NCBI GenBank assembly: GCA_000611775.1
Contig: KK106985.1
Span: forward strand, 1,536,291 to 1,600,290
Direction of reading: 5' to 3'
Length of the DNA: 64,000 bases
Source: Umbilicaria muhlenbergii
Lineage: Eukaryota > Ascomycota > Lecanoromycetes > Umbilicariales > Umbilicariaceae
Shown here piece after piece: positions 49,827 through 62,372 of this stretch. The position numbers and the translations under genes were made by a program. Each line of letters starts with the position of its first letter. Position 1 is the first letter of the stretch. The notes below the pieces were generated by a model, which saw nothing but the letters and a program-made list of their open reading frames with translations, ran no database searches and was not told where the DNA came from.

Positions 49827-52800
49827 ATGAACGCTTGTCCAGCTACTTCAGCATCTTTCTTCGAGGATAGGTCAGTGCGTGACGGCGAACACTTGGAATC
49901 CGAAGACCCTCCAAGCTCGGAAGAGTTCCATGAGCTGCACGAAGCAGATGTCTCCCTCACAACGAAAGAACCTAGGGGCCCTCAACAGTCAGAGGCGGCT
50001 GATGGTGAGCACGAAAGTGCCGGAGTCAAAGACAAGGCAGCGAAACTGTTGAAGGGCAAAGAGAGGGAGTGGGAATCCGTGGTCCAAAGACCTAGGCCTC
50101 TGCAGCTTCTCGATTTGCCAGTCGATATCTTGAAGGAGATAATAAAGGAGGTCAGTCATGTCGCGAAGGATGCGCCACCATCCACACTACTTACGTTTGT
50201 ATTAGGTCACTCACACGAACGATCTCACGTCCTTAGCCCTTACCCACTCCGCCCTACACAATCTTGCTATACCTTACATCTATTCGAGGTTCGATATTGT
50301 CTGGCCCGAGGCTCACAACACGGCCGAACCTCGAATGGGCGTGGATGCCCTCACTTATGGCCTAGCTACACTGGTGATGGGTGAGGAGGTTTTTGGAGAT
50401 GCACAGTCCTCAACCCATGATTCAGGTCATGAAGTTTGCCAGGGTTACAAGTGCAGTCACTGCGGAGCACTGAACGAACCAAAAAAGCCGTCGATCGATA
50501 TTTACAATCCAACTCGTAGACGACGAAGAGGGAACTATTTCTCCAAGTATACAAGGAAGTTTTCCCTCGGAAATGGTCCACCGGATTGGGTTTCCGAATA
50601 TGGCATAGCTCGAGAAGGCGGAAAGATGCTTGGAACATTGGTAGCACTAGCTGTTGCTCGTATGCCGAATCTTGAAACCTTCGTCTGGGATATGCCTACC
50701 GGTGTATTGCGGGATGTCTGGTCGGCTCTTTCGTCTTTGGGGGATCGATGGGACGGTCAAGAATCAAGGCTCGAAAGGCTATGGGTGCGGTTTCACGACA
50801 ACAGCGATGTCGTTGGAGTCTCTGGGCCCCAGCAGCCTATTGCGATACCATCACCTCCACCACCGCCACCAGCAGCATCTTCATCGGTCGGGCCTGCGGC
50901 GAATCCAGTGCCACTACAACCTGGCTTGAGCGGCGCCCCTACTCCCACCAATGTAAACACCGCTCCATCGCGCCTAGGCATATCATATGCACATGTCGAG
51001 CATCCTAACTTCTCGAGATTACCTCCTCTGAAAAGTCTCAGTGCCCTCGATGTTGATGAACCGGCGTATCTTGACGAAATGGCCGTGCTCATCGACCGCT
51101 CGCGGGATCGTCTGCGCGAATTAAGGATTGGCATGGCAGCGAGTGTTCAGAAGAAGGGATGGCCTTCAAGTTTTACTGTACAATCAATGCAATCAACTCC
51201 CACTCATCCAGACAGCTACGAAGCGGGCGTGGAGTTCATCGCGGCTGGAGGTGTTCTTGGTTTAGTCATGAGCAAGATTTATGATTGCCGCGACCAGAAG
51301 CAGCCGCTCAGCTCACTGGTGCGAGAAAGTCCAGTGGTAGCGAAGTCGTCGAGTGCTAGTGGAGAAAATCAACATCTGGTAGGCACCACACCGGAAACCA
51401 CTGTCTCAGGCCACACTGCGCCACCCGCGCATCTCAGCCCACCGAGCACAAACATCACTACAGCATCACCTATATCTACTGGTCATCTTGCAGTTGATTC
51501 TGTACCTAATCTGGTCAATGAGGCTCCAGAGGCCTTGATCGCGGGAACGGATTCGTCCCCGACCAATAGCGTGGATGTGTCCCTGGATGATGGCACGCTT
51601 GACCCAGAAACATCAAATACAGGTACCGGTAATCAGGCCTCTTCCTTCACTACGTTACCAATAAGGCCAGCAGGTGGAGATGAAAGCGGCCAATCACAGG
51701 TGAAGTCGGCGTCTGACGAGAAGTCTGCCGCTGAATGTACAGCATCGCCGAGCATCCAGATCAACAGGCTCAGCCGAGGCGAACCTGTACAGAAAAGGCT
51801 CAAACTGGAGATTCTAGAATTGGAGCGAATGTCGCTGCATGTCCCCGTACTTCAAAAAGCCCTAGATTGGTCCGTTATTACGTCTCTCACCATACTTCAG
51901 TGTTGTGAACATGAGCAACTTTGGAAAGTTCTACGCCGAGCATATTCACCTCGACCGATTATTACGTCATCCACACTCCCTTCGCAAGCCATGTCCAAAC
52001 GTGTATCGCAATCTCACTTGCGACAGGCATCAGTGTCAGAAGCAGCGCCGCATTGTTCTTCCGAGTATCGATTGCAACTAAAGAAAATACACACCGATGC
52101 TGTATCGCCTTCACTTATTTCGTTCTTGAAAGAAACCCTTGCTCCAAATAGTCTTGAGTGGATGTTTCTTCAAGAGCATCGCTCCTACGATTCAAAAGTC
52201 TCGATCGACGCTATTTACAAGGGACCACTTCGGCGGCACCGTGCGAGTCTGAGGAAGATAATGATTGATTCTGACAGGGGCCCCTCTGAAAATCATTTGC
52301 ACAACCAAAAATGGAGGAAGTGGATGTTCAACCGGGACGTTTTGACATTTGTGACGAGCGGCAAGATGGGCTCCTTGAAAGAGCTGGCCATGGCTGTTGA
52401 TTACAAAGACTGGGTATGATGAATTTCTCTCCATGACGTTCAACACCATTAATTGTCATGTAGCATTTCTTCTTGCAGAGGCTCCCTCAAATCCCTCAGC
52501 TCCGCTCGCTCTACGTCCCCCACATCGCAGATCACGTTTACGCGCACCATCTGGATGCAAAGGAATTAGCACTGCAAGTCGTGGACATTGTCACGTTGCG
52601 CCCTGAGATCGAGATCTGCTACATGGGCATCCAAAACAAATGTTTCGAGATCTTGGAGAACAGACATCACGAAGACCCTCCCGCCTACCTCTACCACGAC
52701 TCAACCACCAGCCCCGCCAATGCCGGCCCCGGCGGCGTAGTCATGGGCGATCCCGACGAAGACAGCGACGCAGACGATGACGACCACGACGAAGACGACG

Positions 52801-53012
52801 ATGATGACGATGACGACCCAGCCGCCGGCGTCTCTCCCCCAACAGATCCCGACGAAACCGAATCCGACGTCGGCGAAGAAAGTAACGGAGAATCCGACGA
52901 GGAAGCGGGTGGGTCTGAGGACGGGAAGAAGAAGCCGAAATTGAGACTTAGGGAGATTTTGTTCTATGATGATAAGGTGTCGGTGTTCAAGGCGAGGCAT
53001 GGGCGCTTGTAG
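49827..53012 (+). CDS. Large F-box protein
   Basis: Exons 49827-50150, 50206-52413 and 52479-53012 give 1021 aa. After an acidic/Ser-rich N-terminus the F-box reads LQLLDLPVDILKEIIKEV and, across the intron, THTNDLTSLALTHSALHNLA, IPYIYSRFDIVWP; this binds Skp1 in SCF ubiquitin ligases. A CxxC pair follows in GYKCSHCGALNE. Leucine-rich segments (MPNLETFVWDMPTGVL, LPPLKSLSALDVDEPAYLDE, RDRLRELRIGMA) suggest a degenerate LRR fold, split by ~200 disordered Pro/Ser/Thr residues in the middle. The C-terminus has LPQIPQLRSLYVPHIADHVY and ends after an Asp-rich run. The target is unknown. Unlike its upstream neighbour the frame is intact. Confidence 0.83.
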
Positions 53013-53751
53013 CGCGGCGGTTAGGGAAATTGGGTTCATACTAGCGAGGGCGCAACGGGGGGAAGGATAGGTTAAGGGGATGGCTGGATGGAATTTGCTT
53101 TTGGTATGCATAGGTTTACGGGGTAGATATAGGTAGGTAGGCATTTAGGTAGTGCATTGTATTGAGGGAATATACTGTTTCCGGGTTGCATGCGCGATCT
53201 TTGGACGTTATAAGGTGAGTGGCAGTGCTAGGTGGAAAGATTTGGACGGAACTCAGCAGTATATATATATACCAAGGCACGTGATCCCCAGGAACCCTAC
53301 TCTAAGTGTACAGATTATAGAACTCAACGACGTCTAGAATCTGCCTGCTCCGTATGTCCAAGTCCTCATTTCGGTGTGGAGGGCATCACCCTGTTGGGAC
53401 TGCCATTTGGGCTTCACCCTACGCCTGCTGTCCCCGACGTCAGGCTAGCATCGTACAATTTGGATTGGCGATGGTGTCCGTTGCTTTCGATAACCACTGT
53501 TGATTGTAGCCGAGCGGTATTAGTATTACGCGTTGGACGTCAACGCTTTGCATCAGAAGACCGTTTAGTAGGTAGGCCAGGGCCAGGGCCAATTGAAGCC
53601 ATATAGGTCGATGTAGAGCATGGCCGAGACCTGTGGTTTAAGCGGCGAACGATTACGCCGACTTGAGAACTTGGCAAGAATTACTACGAACAAGACTATG
53701 AGAGTAAAAAAGCCCTAGAGGCAAACTACAGCACAAGTTGCAATTTTTGGA
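53013..53751. other. Intergenic between convergent genes
   Basis: 3' flanks of the F-box and GTPase genes. Short open frames (e.g. 53232-53606 +) have no recognisable domain. Confidence 0.5.
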
Positions 53752-56598
53752 TCAAACAATAACGGTCGTGATCCTACCCACCACCCCTTCCAGACCAACA
53801 CTGGATTTCTCGCCCCGCTCAGAAGAACCACCTACACCCGACCCACTGCGCATGACCAAGACCTGCGTACCAACTTCAATCCATTCGTGATACTGCACGA
53901 ACTGAAAGCTAGCCTCGAATTGTCCAGAGTCTGGTGGACTATTCGACAGTCCCACTCCTCCGTCATCGGCACCGCTATCGTCCTCGGCGCCACTATCATC
54001 AAAGTTGAATACATCTCTAACAGCGGATGGCGCAGCATCTCCTTGGTCAGATGCGTCGATACTAAGCACCTTCACGGAGGCACGGATGCTGGCAACATAG
54101 ACGATAGCCAACGCCCCCGGTACCAGCGTCGCGGGATCGTGCCGAGTAAAAGTGGCAGTGAAGCCTTTGTGAGCGGCCGGCATGACATCAACGTCGGAGG
54201 ACAGACCGAAATGTGCCAAAATCATTCCTTTCCGCAGTTTCAGATTCGCTGTTGATGCGGCTGCCCAGCCAGGCCTTTTAGAGTTGGCGGACGCAACACT
54301 TGTGATACTAATGGTGCCGACTTGACCAGCGAGCAGTTTGCGAACGGGCAGACGTAGATTACGAAGACTGAGCACGCGCACATGTTGCCAGTGACGAGAT
54401 TCAGGAGGTGGAGGTCCATTGGAGGAGCTCTGTAACGGGAGACTACTGAACTTTTCTGGTGGAGAACTGGCCCTAGCTCCTGCGGAAGTTCCAGCGCCTG
54501 TATTGTTCTTGGTGTGCCCTGGGGGAGTCCCCCGGTATACATCTTGCCCTGTAAATTCATTGCTGGTATCAAGCATCACAGGTCCAACAAGGAGTTCGTC
54601 TCCAACAGACAACTCTCCGTACCTCATGTGGCCGCTCAGAATCAGCAGCTGACCGGCATCCTGAGCATCGATATTCTCAAGTGAACGCATGCCAGTGCTT
54701 GACAGATCGAAGATCTCGTCTATGTGGAAAAGCACTGTAGGTGAAGCTCTTGGAGGCCCAGAAACGACGTCTGGGGATATTGGCGATTCTTTCAGCCGTA
54801 CTGGCGGAGGTACAGGCAGATGGCTCAAGAGAGCATGGAGTTTGCCAATTCCAGTCCCGCTTACCGCACTGGTGAGTATAATGGGGACCAGCAAGCTAAT
54901 GTACTCTCCCACCGAAGCGAGCATCCGCCGGACCTCGTCTTCTTCGCCGTGAGCGAGTGACTGCGAGTGCGGACCTAGACGCTCCCTGCTCGTTGTCGAT
55001 AGCATTATAGGTTGTCGCCCGGCAGCTTTTAGCGTCGACAGAACCTTGGCAAGTGTCTGCCTCAGACCAGTCTTGGAGGCGAGATCAAGTTTAGTAATAA
55101 CGACGACCAAAGAGAGGCCTAGATGCAAACAGAGCTCGAGGTGGGCTTTGGACAGGTCAACTCCAGCGCCAACGGATCCGAATATTTCCTCAGCGGTTAC
55201 AGTTGCGCCAATCTTGCCACCGTTGTCTTCATTGTCGTCAGCAGCCACGCAACAAACAGTCCAGTGAGGAGCCCAGGAGACGAGATTACGGATGATCGTA
55301 CGGCGATACCTCGGATGGCCTGCGGAGTCCGTTACGAACACCAGCCGTCCATCTTCCGCAGCGTTATGGATGTCATTCCATGATGACACATTCCCTGAGG
55401 CGTAGTTGATCACATTTGTGTCTGTTCTCGTTGTATCGTCCACTATGGCCACATTTTGATAGCCAATAAGCTCAGGCGCTACGGAACTAGTCACCCCAGA
55501 AGCAATTTCGTGTCGGTGCTTCAGCAAGCTGAGCCTACTTTTCCCACGTCCATTGTCCAGTGTAGAGGTTGACAAGGTTCCAAGCAGTGATGATTTTCCA
55601 GATGTAGTGCTTCCGGTCAAAGACACCCGAATTTGCTCGGTCTGTGACCCCGTACCCTCGGTCGGAAGACTGCAGTCCTCGTATGGGATGGGATTCGCGT
55701 GAAGTGGGCCAACGCCACCTATGGGTCCCTTAATATGCTGTCTGCGAGGGTCGAGATCTGGAAGTACTAGAGCTTCCGTAACCCATAATTGCTCTTTACG
55801 TAACTTCGGCAACTTCGTCTTCTGAGAGAGTGTCTTTTCTACCCACTCGCAATCTCCAACAATCACTGTGCGAAGGACATTTACTTTACAACCCAGACTG
55901 GCAGCCATTGCACGGAGGTTCGTCAGGCTCTCCTCCATCTCATCCGCAGTAAGGCCGACGAACGTACCATCATCAGATACCCCTATCTCATACAGCGCGC
56001 CTCGGCTCTCCTCTAAGCCCGGAAGCAGCCTTCCAGGGCGTGCTGGAGCGCCCGATTTGGGAGACGCCTCAGGAAGAGCCGGGAGGACTAGATCCGCCGA
56101 TGATGAAGAATGGTACGGTGATGACTGTTGAAGACGCCATAATAGCTGGGTCGTTAGATTCTGCAGTCTGTTCTGGCGCGACTGGCTGGTCGGAACAGGC
56201 ACAGGGAATGATTTCTCCTGCTTCAAGAAGGCAGGCGCTTGAGACCGAGGTGAATGTGCCTTTGACTGATAAGAACCAGATATACGTTGCACGGTCGATG
56301 AAGCGGAGAACGACCGCCGTGGCCGGAGCAGTAGGTGCAATTTGTACTATCTCAAAAATTGGCTCAGTGAAACACCAATGGATGTCCATGTATAATTTAC
56401 CTCGGTAGGCCCCTCCTGTGGCTCCGCCTCAAGCCTTGTGATCCCGCAATCAGCCAACAACAATGGTCGAGGGCTTCCTGTTCCCATAGGGCCCTCCACC
56501 CCGCCATCTGCAACAAGCCTGGACGTTGAGGAAGATGGCGTCAGCCATGGAGACGAGAGTTTTGGTGGATCAGGATCATATGTGAACACGGATGCCAT
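53752..56598 (-). CDS. GTPBP1/2-like translational-type GTPase
   Basis: Elongation-factor-like GTPase of the GTPBP1/GTPBP2 family; animal members help rescue stalled ribosomes and direct mRNA decay. Exons 56598-56401 and 56346-53752 (54-nt intron) give 930 aa. An N-terminal region with ALYEIGVSDDGTFVGLT, DEMEESLTNLRAMAASLGCK and VNVLRTVIVGDCEW matches the family's pre-G block. The G domain has G1 GSTTSGKSSLLGTL, G3 DSAGHPRYRRT, G4 TKLD and G5-like LTSAVSGTG. Beta-barrel domains follow (FHIDEIFDLSSTGM, LLILSGHMRYGELSVGDELLVGP) with KGMILAHFG and ARDPATL-like segments near the C-terminus. Disordered Ser/Pro inserts lie before the G domain and between barrels. Start MASVFTYDPDPP. Confidence 0.88.
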
Positions 56599-58052
56599 CT
56601 TGAAGCTTATAAATTCCCCACACTTCAGTTGTTTCACAGTATCTCTCCCACTCTATGGTCAAGGTGCCGTACAGGAATGACGCTGGCTTGCTTTGAAATG
56701 GTATAAGCCCGTTAACGACCGTGTGTTTGTATGTGAGTAGTGTATGCGGAACAGTTGCGACATCGAGGGAAGCATTCTGGCGGTGCTGGATAGTGTTGAA
56801 GCTGGAAGTCTGGACGTTGACCTTGTGATGACTGTTTTGAACGGGCGCGCAATGACTACGACACGGTGGCCATAGATAATATGGTTGTGAGCGAGTTCAT
56901 CGCGGTTTGTGGTATCATAGGAGTTACTGCATTGAGAGGTCTAATAATAGTAGGAGGGAGGGAGTAGTACGAGTAGTTGAAGGTGTTGTCGACGATGTAA
57001 CCTTGGAAGGCAAGGGAGGTAGACGATGTGTCATCGAGCCATCCCGCCTCACCATCACAGGCACTAACTTCCATCGTCGCATTCCTACAAGATCGACCAC
57101 CGATGCATCTGTCGGCGATGCCAGAGATACGGCTTCTCTCTCTTCAAACCCGCAAGCTTACAGCGATTACAATGCAGCTGTCGGTGCTGTAACAAGAAAG
57201 GGGCCCCCCTATTGAAGGAACGCCACCAACATCCTTCTGTATCCATTTGAGCCACGCAGAGCTCCCCCAGTCAACCTCTTCGTCAGCCTCTTCGTCAGCC
57301 GGCTGCTCTAGGACCGCGTCCCCGGTCCAGTAGTATCTAGCCAACTCCAATTCTTATCGAGACGCATCCACCTCTCACGTTGATAGGGCTGATTGAACAG
57401 CCTCGACACCACATCCACGAATGGCGTCGTCTCACGAGCTGGTCTCGTCTAGGCAGACTAGGCTCGGTGCAGCTAGCTTGCTGTGCCGTTCAGGACGGCA
57501 TTCCCTCTTCCGCCCATACGACGATGCCAATGGCAAGGCCAGTGGCAAGGCCAGTGGCAGGCCAGTAACAAGGCCAATGATAAGCAAGATCTACAAGCCA
57601 CAAAGCACCAACAGGCGCCCAGCCATGCCAGTGCCTGTACCTTATGCTTGCATACTTGCATACTTCGCATGGCACGGAACAGTATGTGCTACGGCAAACA
57701 CCCGAGATGTTGGATGTTCGGACAGCGACAGCCTCACCCAAACGTAAATTTATTTTCCCAAAAGAATGCAACATGTGAAACGAGATACCGTGTTGGAATC
57801 AGATAGTCGCTTCGGACACCATCAAGCCTCGTGTGCCATGAATCTGATGAATGATTGAATGGAAACGAGTGACAGATAGACGCCACGCACGATGCCCCAA
57901 ACGCCCCTATTGCCCCCTTTTGCTGTCCTTATGTTTGCCATCAAGGTCCTCGCTATGCCACCAACCAAAGACCATTGCAAACTCCAAGCCCCTATCCAAT
58001 GACCGTAAGAACCAAACCACGCCTCGTCTCAAGATGCTTATGAACCTCTAGC
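56599..58052. other. Intergenic with low-complexity GGCCAGTGGCAA repeats
   Basis: 5' flank of the GTPase gene and 3' flank of the zinc-finger gene. At about 57528-57580 GGCAAGGCCAGT units repeat. A 68-codon frame at 57144-57350 (-) with DEEADEEVDWGSSAWLKW looks protein-like but starts with TTG and has no partner exon. Confidence 0.45.
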
Positions 58053-59525
58053 TCACGAGTCTGACGTCTTCCTTGACTTGCACTTCTCATGTTGCATGTG
58101 TCCGTTACGAGCAGTCGTTCTTGTAAATTCCGCCCCGCAACGTGGGCAAGTAGATTTCGAAGCAGTCCCTGACTTCTCGCGTTGATGCCGGAGTAGATTG
58201 CTGAATGTTGAGAATTGGCGTCCATTGCAGCCATGATCCCAGCACTGTGGTTTTGGACGAACCCCCACAATTCTCATTTGATGATCATCCGGATCATTTA
58301 AATTTGGCACAGGACCGCGAGTCCTAGAACCCGGATATTGCTGCTGAAGTACAGTATCTGACGGTGCAGTCAGGTTAGACGTCATGGGGCTGCAGGCTTC
58401 GTTAGTCCGGACGGAGCGGAGGTACAATAATTGAGGTGCTCTCACTTGGTGTACATGGGTTGTGGACCCATGGGAGGCATGTCATATGCCTGTGGATAAT
58501 CGCCATAATGACTGGACGGCCTGAAGAGCGGTATCAGCGACTAATACGCTGGCCACAGCCTCATGACACGTACCCTGAGACACTTCCTGTGTAATCGCCC
58601 GGCACAGACGAAGTCATCGATCGTCGAGAATAAGGGGTACTCTCGCGAGGCGTGCTGCCAAGAACAGATGGAGCTACAGGAAAGTCTATCGTAAGCCCCA
58701 CGTTCTGTCCACTGTTCGACCACGCGGAGGGAATGCTCGGCAATCGCTCTCGTCGTGAACGAGCCTTGACCTGGCGGCGAGGCTCTTGCAGATGACGTCG
58801 CCGTTGCCGAGCAATCTCACGTTCCGCCACACTCAGTCCACCGGAGGTCGAGCTAGCAAGGAGATTGGGGCCGGAGGAGCCTGACATACTTCGACTCTGT
58901 ACCCTTGTCCGACTGAACGGATAATCTGCTCAAGTAATCAGCGTTATTTACTAAGTTTGTTCTGGGTTTAAGAACCCACCTTGTGTAGATGATGATCTCG
59001 GGGAACCGTAAGAGCTTTGTTGGCTGTAACCGCTCAACATGGGCGACGGAGCATAGCCGTATGAGGTACTTCCTCATCGTTAATGTCAATGGTAGTTGAG
59101 GGTGACCTTTGCACGTACCTCATGTCTACTGCTCCGTAGGCGTCAACTTGCGATGGGCCGGGTCCACTTACGAATGACGTCGGCGCTGGGTCGAATGGGT
59201 ACGCAGGAAGATCTGCGTTCGCGGGTTCGAGAGTATAATAAGCTGGATGGGATTCAGTGAAACCCCTTGATGGTGAGGTTCTAGAAAAGGTGCTTGGGTC
59301 GTATCCGGTTTCTAAGTAAAATGCCGTAGGGTCAGATCGCGCTGGTGAGCGTCGACGGTATTGTTCGGCTGTGCCCTGATAAGCTGACAAAGGCGCAGGC
59401 ACGTGTGGACTCCCGACGGTTTCGCCTATGCGAAGACCTTGGAAGCTGGCTTCGGTCACGGAGATATTACTGATACGCCGAGGCCTACTACTACGTGAGT
59501 GGTCTGAAGAATGGGAACGAGACAT
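58053..59525 (-). CDS. C2H2-type zinc-finger protein
   Basis: Five exons, 59525-59119, 59068-58980, 58925-58574, 58520-58446 and 58389-58053, give 419 aa, all joints in phase. Most of the protein is Ser/Pro/Tyr-rich and disordered, as in many fungal transcription factors. A short basic stretch AEREIARQRRRHLQEPRRQV may be a nuclear signal. The C-terminal ~60 residues hold two fingers: CWDHGCNGRQFSTFSNLLRH with a degenerate first His pair, and CPRCGAEFTRTTARNGHMQH with EKC after it. This finger pair recurs in ascomycete proteins of unknown target. The gene is read towards the GTPase gene. DNA binding is inferred from the fingers only. Confidence 0.85.
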
Positions 59526-62372
59526 GACGAAAAAGCTGTAGCCGAGACAGTAACATACACGCACTAGTGATTGAATAACTCTCTGGACACGCAAGGCAGA
59601 AGTCGAATTGTGTTTGAATATATATTCTTTCCGTACTTGACAGTTGGTTTCTTCATTAAAACAAGGAGGAGAAGTGTTGTTGACTGCGGTGTCGCAGATG
59701 TTTTGCAGCGCCTGTTGGGAGCCACACTTGGGGCATTCGATGTTCTAAATAATCTGAAGGAACACTGAGCCCTGTCCACATGGTGATTGGCCAGCCCTGC
59801 AACTGCCTGACCAAAGAAGCGAAGGAGCTTGATCCTTGACGCCAACTAGAAACGGCTCGTTGACTCGAATTTAGGCTGCCATCAGAAGCTGGGGGGGAAC
59901 TTCCCGAAGACCGATAGAGGGTGTGCGGGTACGAGGGTGCACCTGGCATGTAGCACGTAGCCACGGCCGAGCAGAAAGGCCGAGGTCGAGGCCTCGTTGC
60001 GGCTATCTCGTAGAATGGCAGCAGAGCCCAGGTCAGGACCCAGGTGTTCTAAGCTCGTGGCGATGCCTCCCGGTCCTTCATTTGGGATCCGGATTACGGT
60101 ACCTGACGCCTTATCTGGCACTTTCTGTAGCGGTATGAGTACCAACATAAGCGTGAAGGACTGACTTCCTTTGAGGGCGTTATTTCGTCTGCCACTGGCA
60201 GTGGATGATTGTTTCATGGTGTGTCAGCCATGCGTGGGACAGTCGGCACAGCCTTGGAGGGGCAGACCTGTGTAGAGATCGCGCCGTGTGCTGACCGACC
60301 CGTGTGCATATCAACTGCGGCTGAGGGCGACGAAGAGCTCCAGATTGTTGGAACTCTTGGGAAGGGTTCGTGGCCTGCACGTCAGTGGTAAGGCACAGCA
60401 TAAAAGCTCTCGGGCCCCAACCTATCCGCGCGAAGCATCGTCCAGCAAGAGTGATGCCGTTTCTCTTTCGTCCGTCCGTGTCGGGGCTTTAGCGGTGTGC
60501 TTGCTTACGAGGTACGGGTGAAGTTGAGTCACCCCGGCCGTAATGGCGTTTGGATGGTCGAGAGGGGTTAGTTCGGCCCCAGAAGTGAACGTACCGCTCC
60601 ACGTTGCAACTGCGGCGTGGGGTCCGACAAGTCGACAGTGGATATGCCATGGAAGCATCGAGCCAACGAAAGGAAAGCCCTTAAGCAGCAGAGGGGCGTG
60701 CAGCTTAACGACGCGCGATGCCGCCATGGAGCTGAATGCCGATCACCATGTGTCCTACAGGGTCAAGAGTACGGTAGCTTGGTGCCGATGATGAGTCGGA
60801 GCAGGCGGTGGAAGCGCCGACTCCGAGCTCACAGATCAGTGATCACCTTTGTCAAACGCACGCAGCTAAGTGCCAGTGGGGCCTAAGGCAGGCCCTCAGG
60901 CCATCAACAGCCTGGGGGAGGCTATTTTGGCGGCTAAGCGGCATGACAGAATAAAGCGAGGCCAACCGCTTCCACACCGTGACGAGTCTGACGACTGAGT
61001 CTGTGACAAGGGACTAATGTACACTCTTGTTATCACCGCTAGCTGGTACCTGCTGTGCGACCAACGTGCATCAGAAGCACTATGTTGGTGCTCGAGCTTC
61101 CAACACCTGTGTGTCGCAATGGGTGGTGGGAGCGGTAACGATGATGCAGCAACGTGCCGTAGGGCTTGTTTCGATGCAGGTGCTTCAGGTGCTAAGGTTG
61201 TTCGAGCCCTCAAGCACAGCAGTGACAGCATCAGTGTGCCAGAGTACGAGCATCGGCACCGGGACCCTCCAAATTCCGCAGTCGTGACTCGCTGACGGCG
61301 CGAATTCGCAACCTTTACCTGTTCAATGTTTCAACCCCGGTCTTTACCTGCTTATCTCATTCGCTGTTTCGCGACCTTGATTTGTTGGAGAGCTTTGGCA
61401 CGAGACGCAACAAGCCAGATGATCTACGCCCGACTGGCGGCGGCTGCTCCGCTTTGCTCTAACGTTATGTTACGGTGACGGTCGCTTTCGTCTAGGAAGA
61501 TGAGGGCTTCGTAAGGCTTGTCTGTCAGACTGAGGACTGAGGACCTCTTACCGAGTCTGCACAATCAAGGATGAACATCCACCCGACGAGTAGACCGCCA
61601 TTCAACCTACGGGCACCTACGGGCGGGAAGGATTACACTTGTACAGGCCAGAGGTGGTGTGATCTTCGAAGGATCAAGGATCCTGTTACCACGCGTACAT
61701 CTGCAGCCCTGCATCCTGCTCTGACCTCCTCCACTTACGAAGTACCGTACAGCCAATTTGGCGTAAGGCTGAAGGCCCCCACAGGGCTAACGCAAAGGTA
61801 AGAGCAGATGGGATTCTTCGTGTGGCCGTGCTGAGGGTCGAAACACTCGCACCAACGAGGCCAGAAGATACGTTGATCATACCAACACACGGCCGCTCCG
61901 TCTCAGACTAACGGGGATGAGTAGCCTCCCACGACATTTGAGATGATTAATGCTACCATGCGCAAGTCGGGGCCAGATGACTCCGTGACCGAGATGAGAA
62001 GCTTTCTATCTTTGCGACCTAGACGAATCTCGTCGGACAGTGTCAGAATTGGTAATGCCGTAATCGTAATACATGCCAGACGCCTGCAGAGACTGATTCG
62101 TCCCTACAGCACAAGGCGGCCAGTGGCTGCGTACAACGGTGAGCATCAGCTGAGTGCGTGGACTTTGCATTGGTGGAGCCACTTCATACACTCTACACCT
62201 GCGGACTCACGCGTAACGCGAATACGAACATTATACACCGCCCACACGGCCGCTGACTTCGATAAGAGACGACCCGACTGCCTCGTGATAAAGGACTGAA
62301 GGCTTACTCATACGGCGTAATTCCCCGCAGCTCTCGCAACCAAGTACATCTGCTATAGCCACCTCATCTTTC
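59526..62372. other. 2.8-kb stretch without a recognisable gene
   Basis: Contains the 5' flank of the zinc-finger gene and the 3' flank of the sugar porter. Many short open frames occur on both strands (longest about 118 codons) with no domain, splice partner or repeats that I can support. Composition is moderate in GC, unlike an AT-rich, RIP-degraded repeat. Confidence 0.5.

Noticed and set aside
52740-52830. GAC/GAT-rich run as a separate microsatellite
   Set aside because: It is the in-frame Asp-rich stretch of the F-box protein and is interrupted by many synonymous changes.
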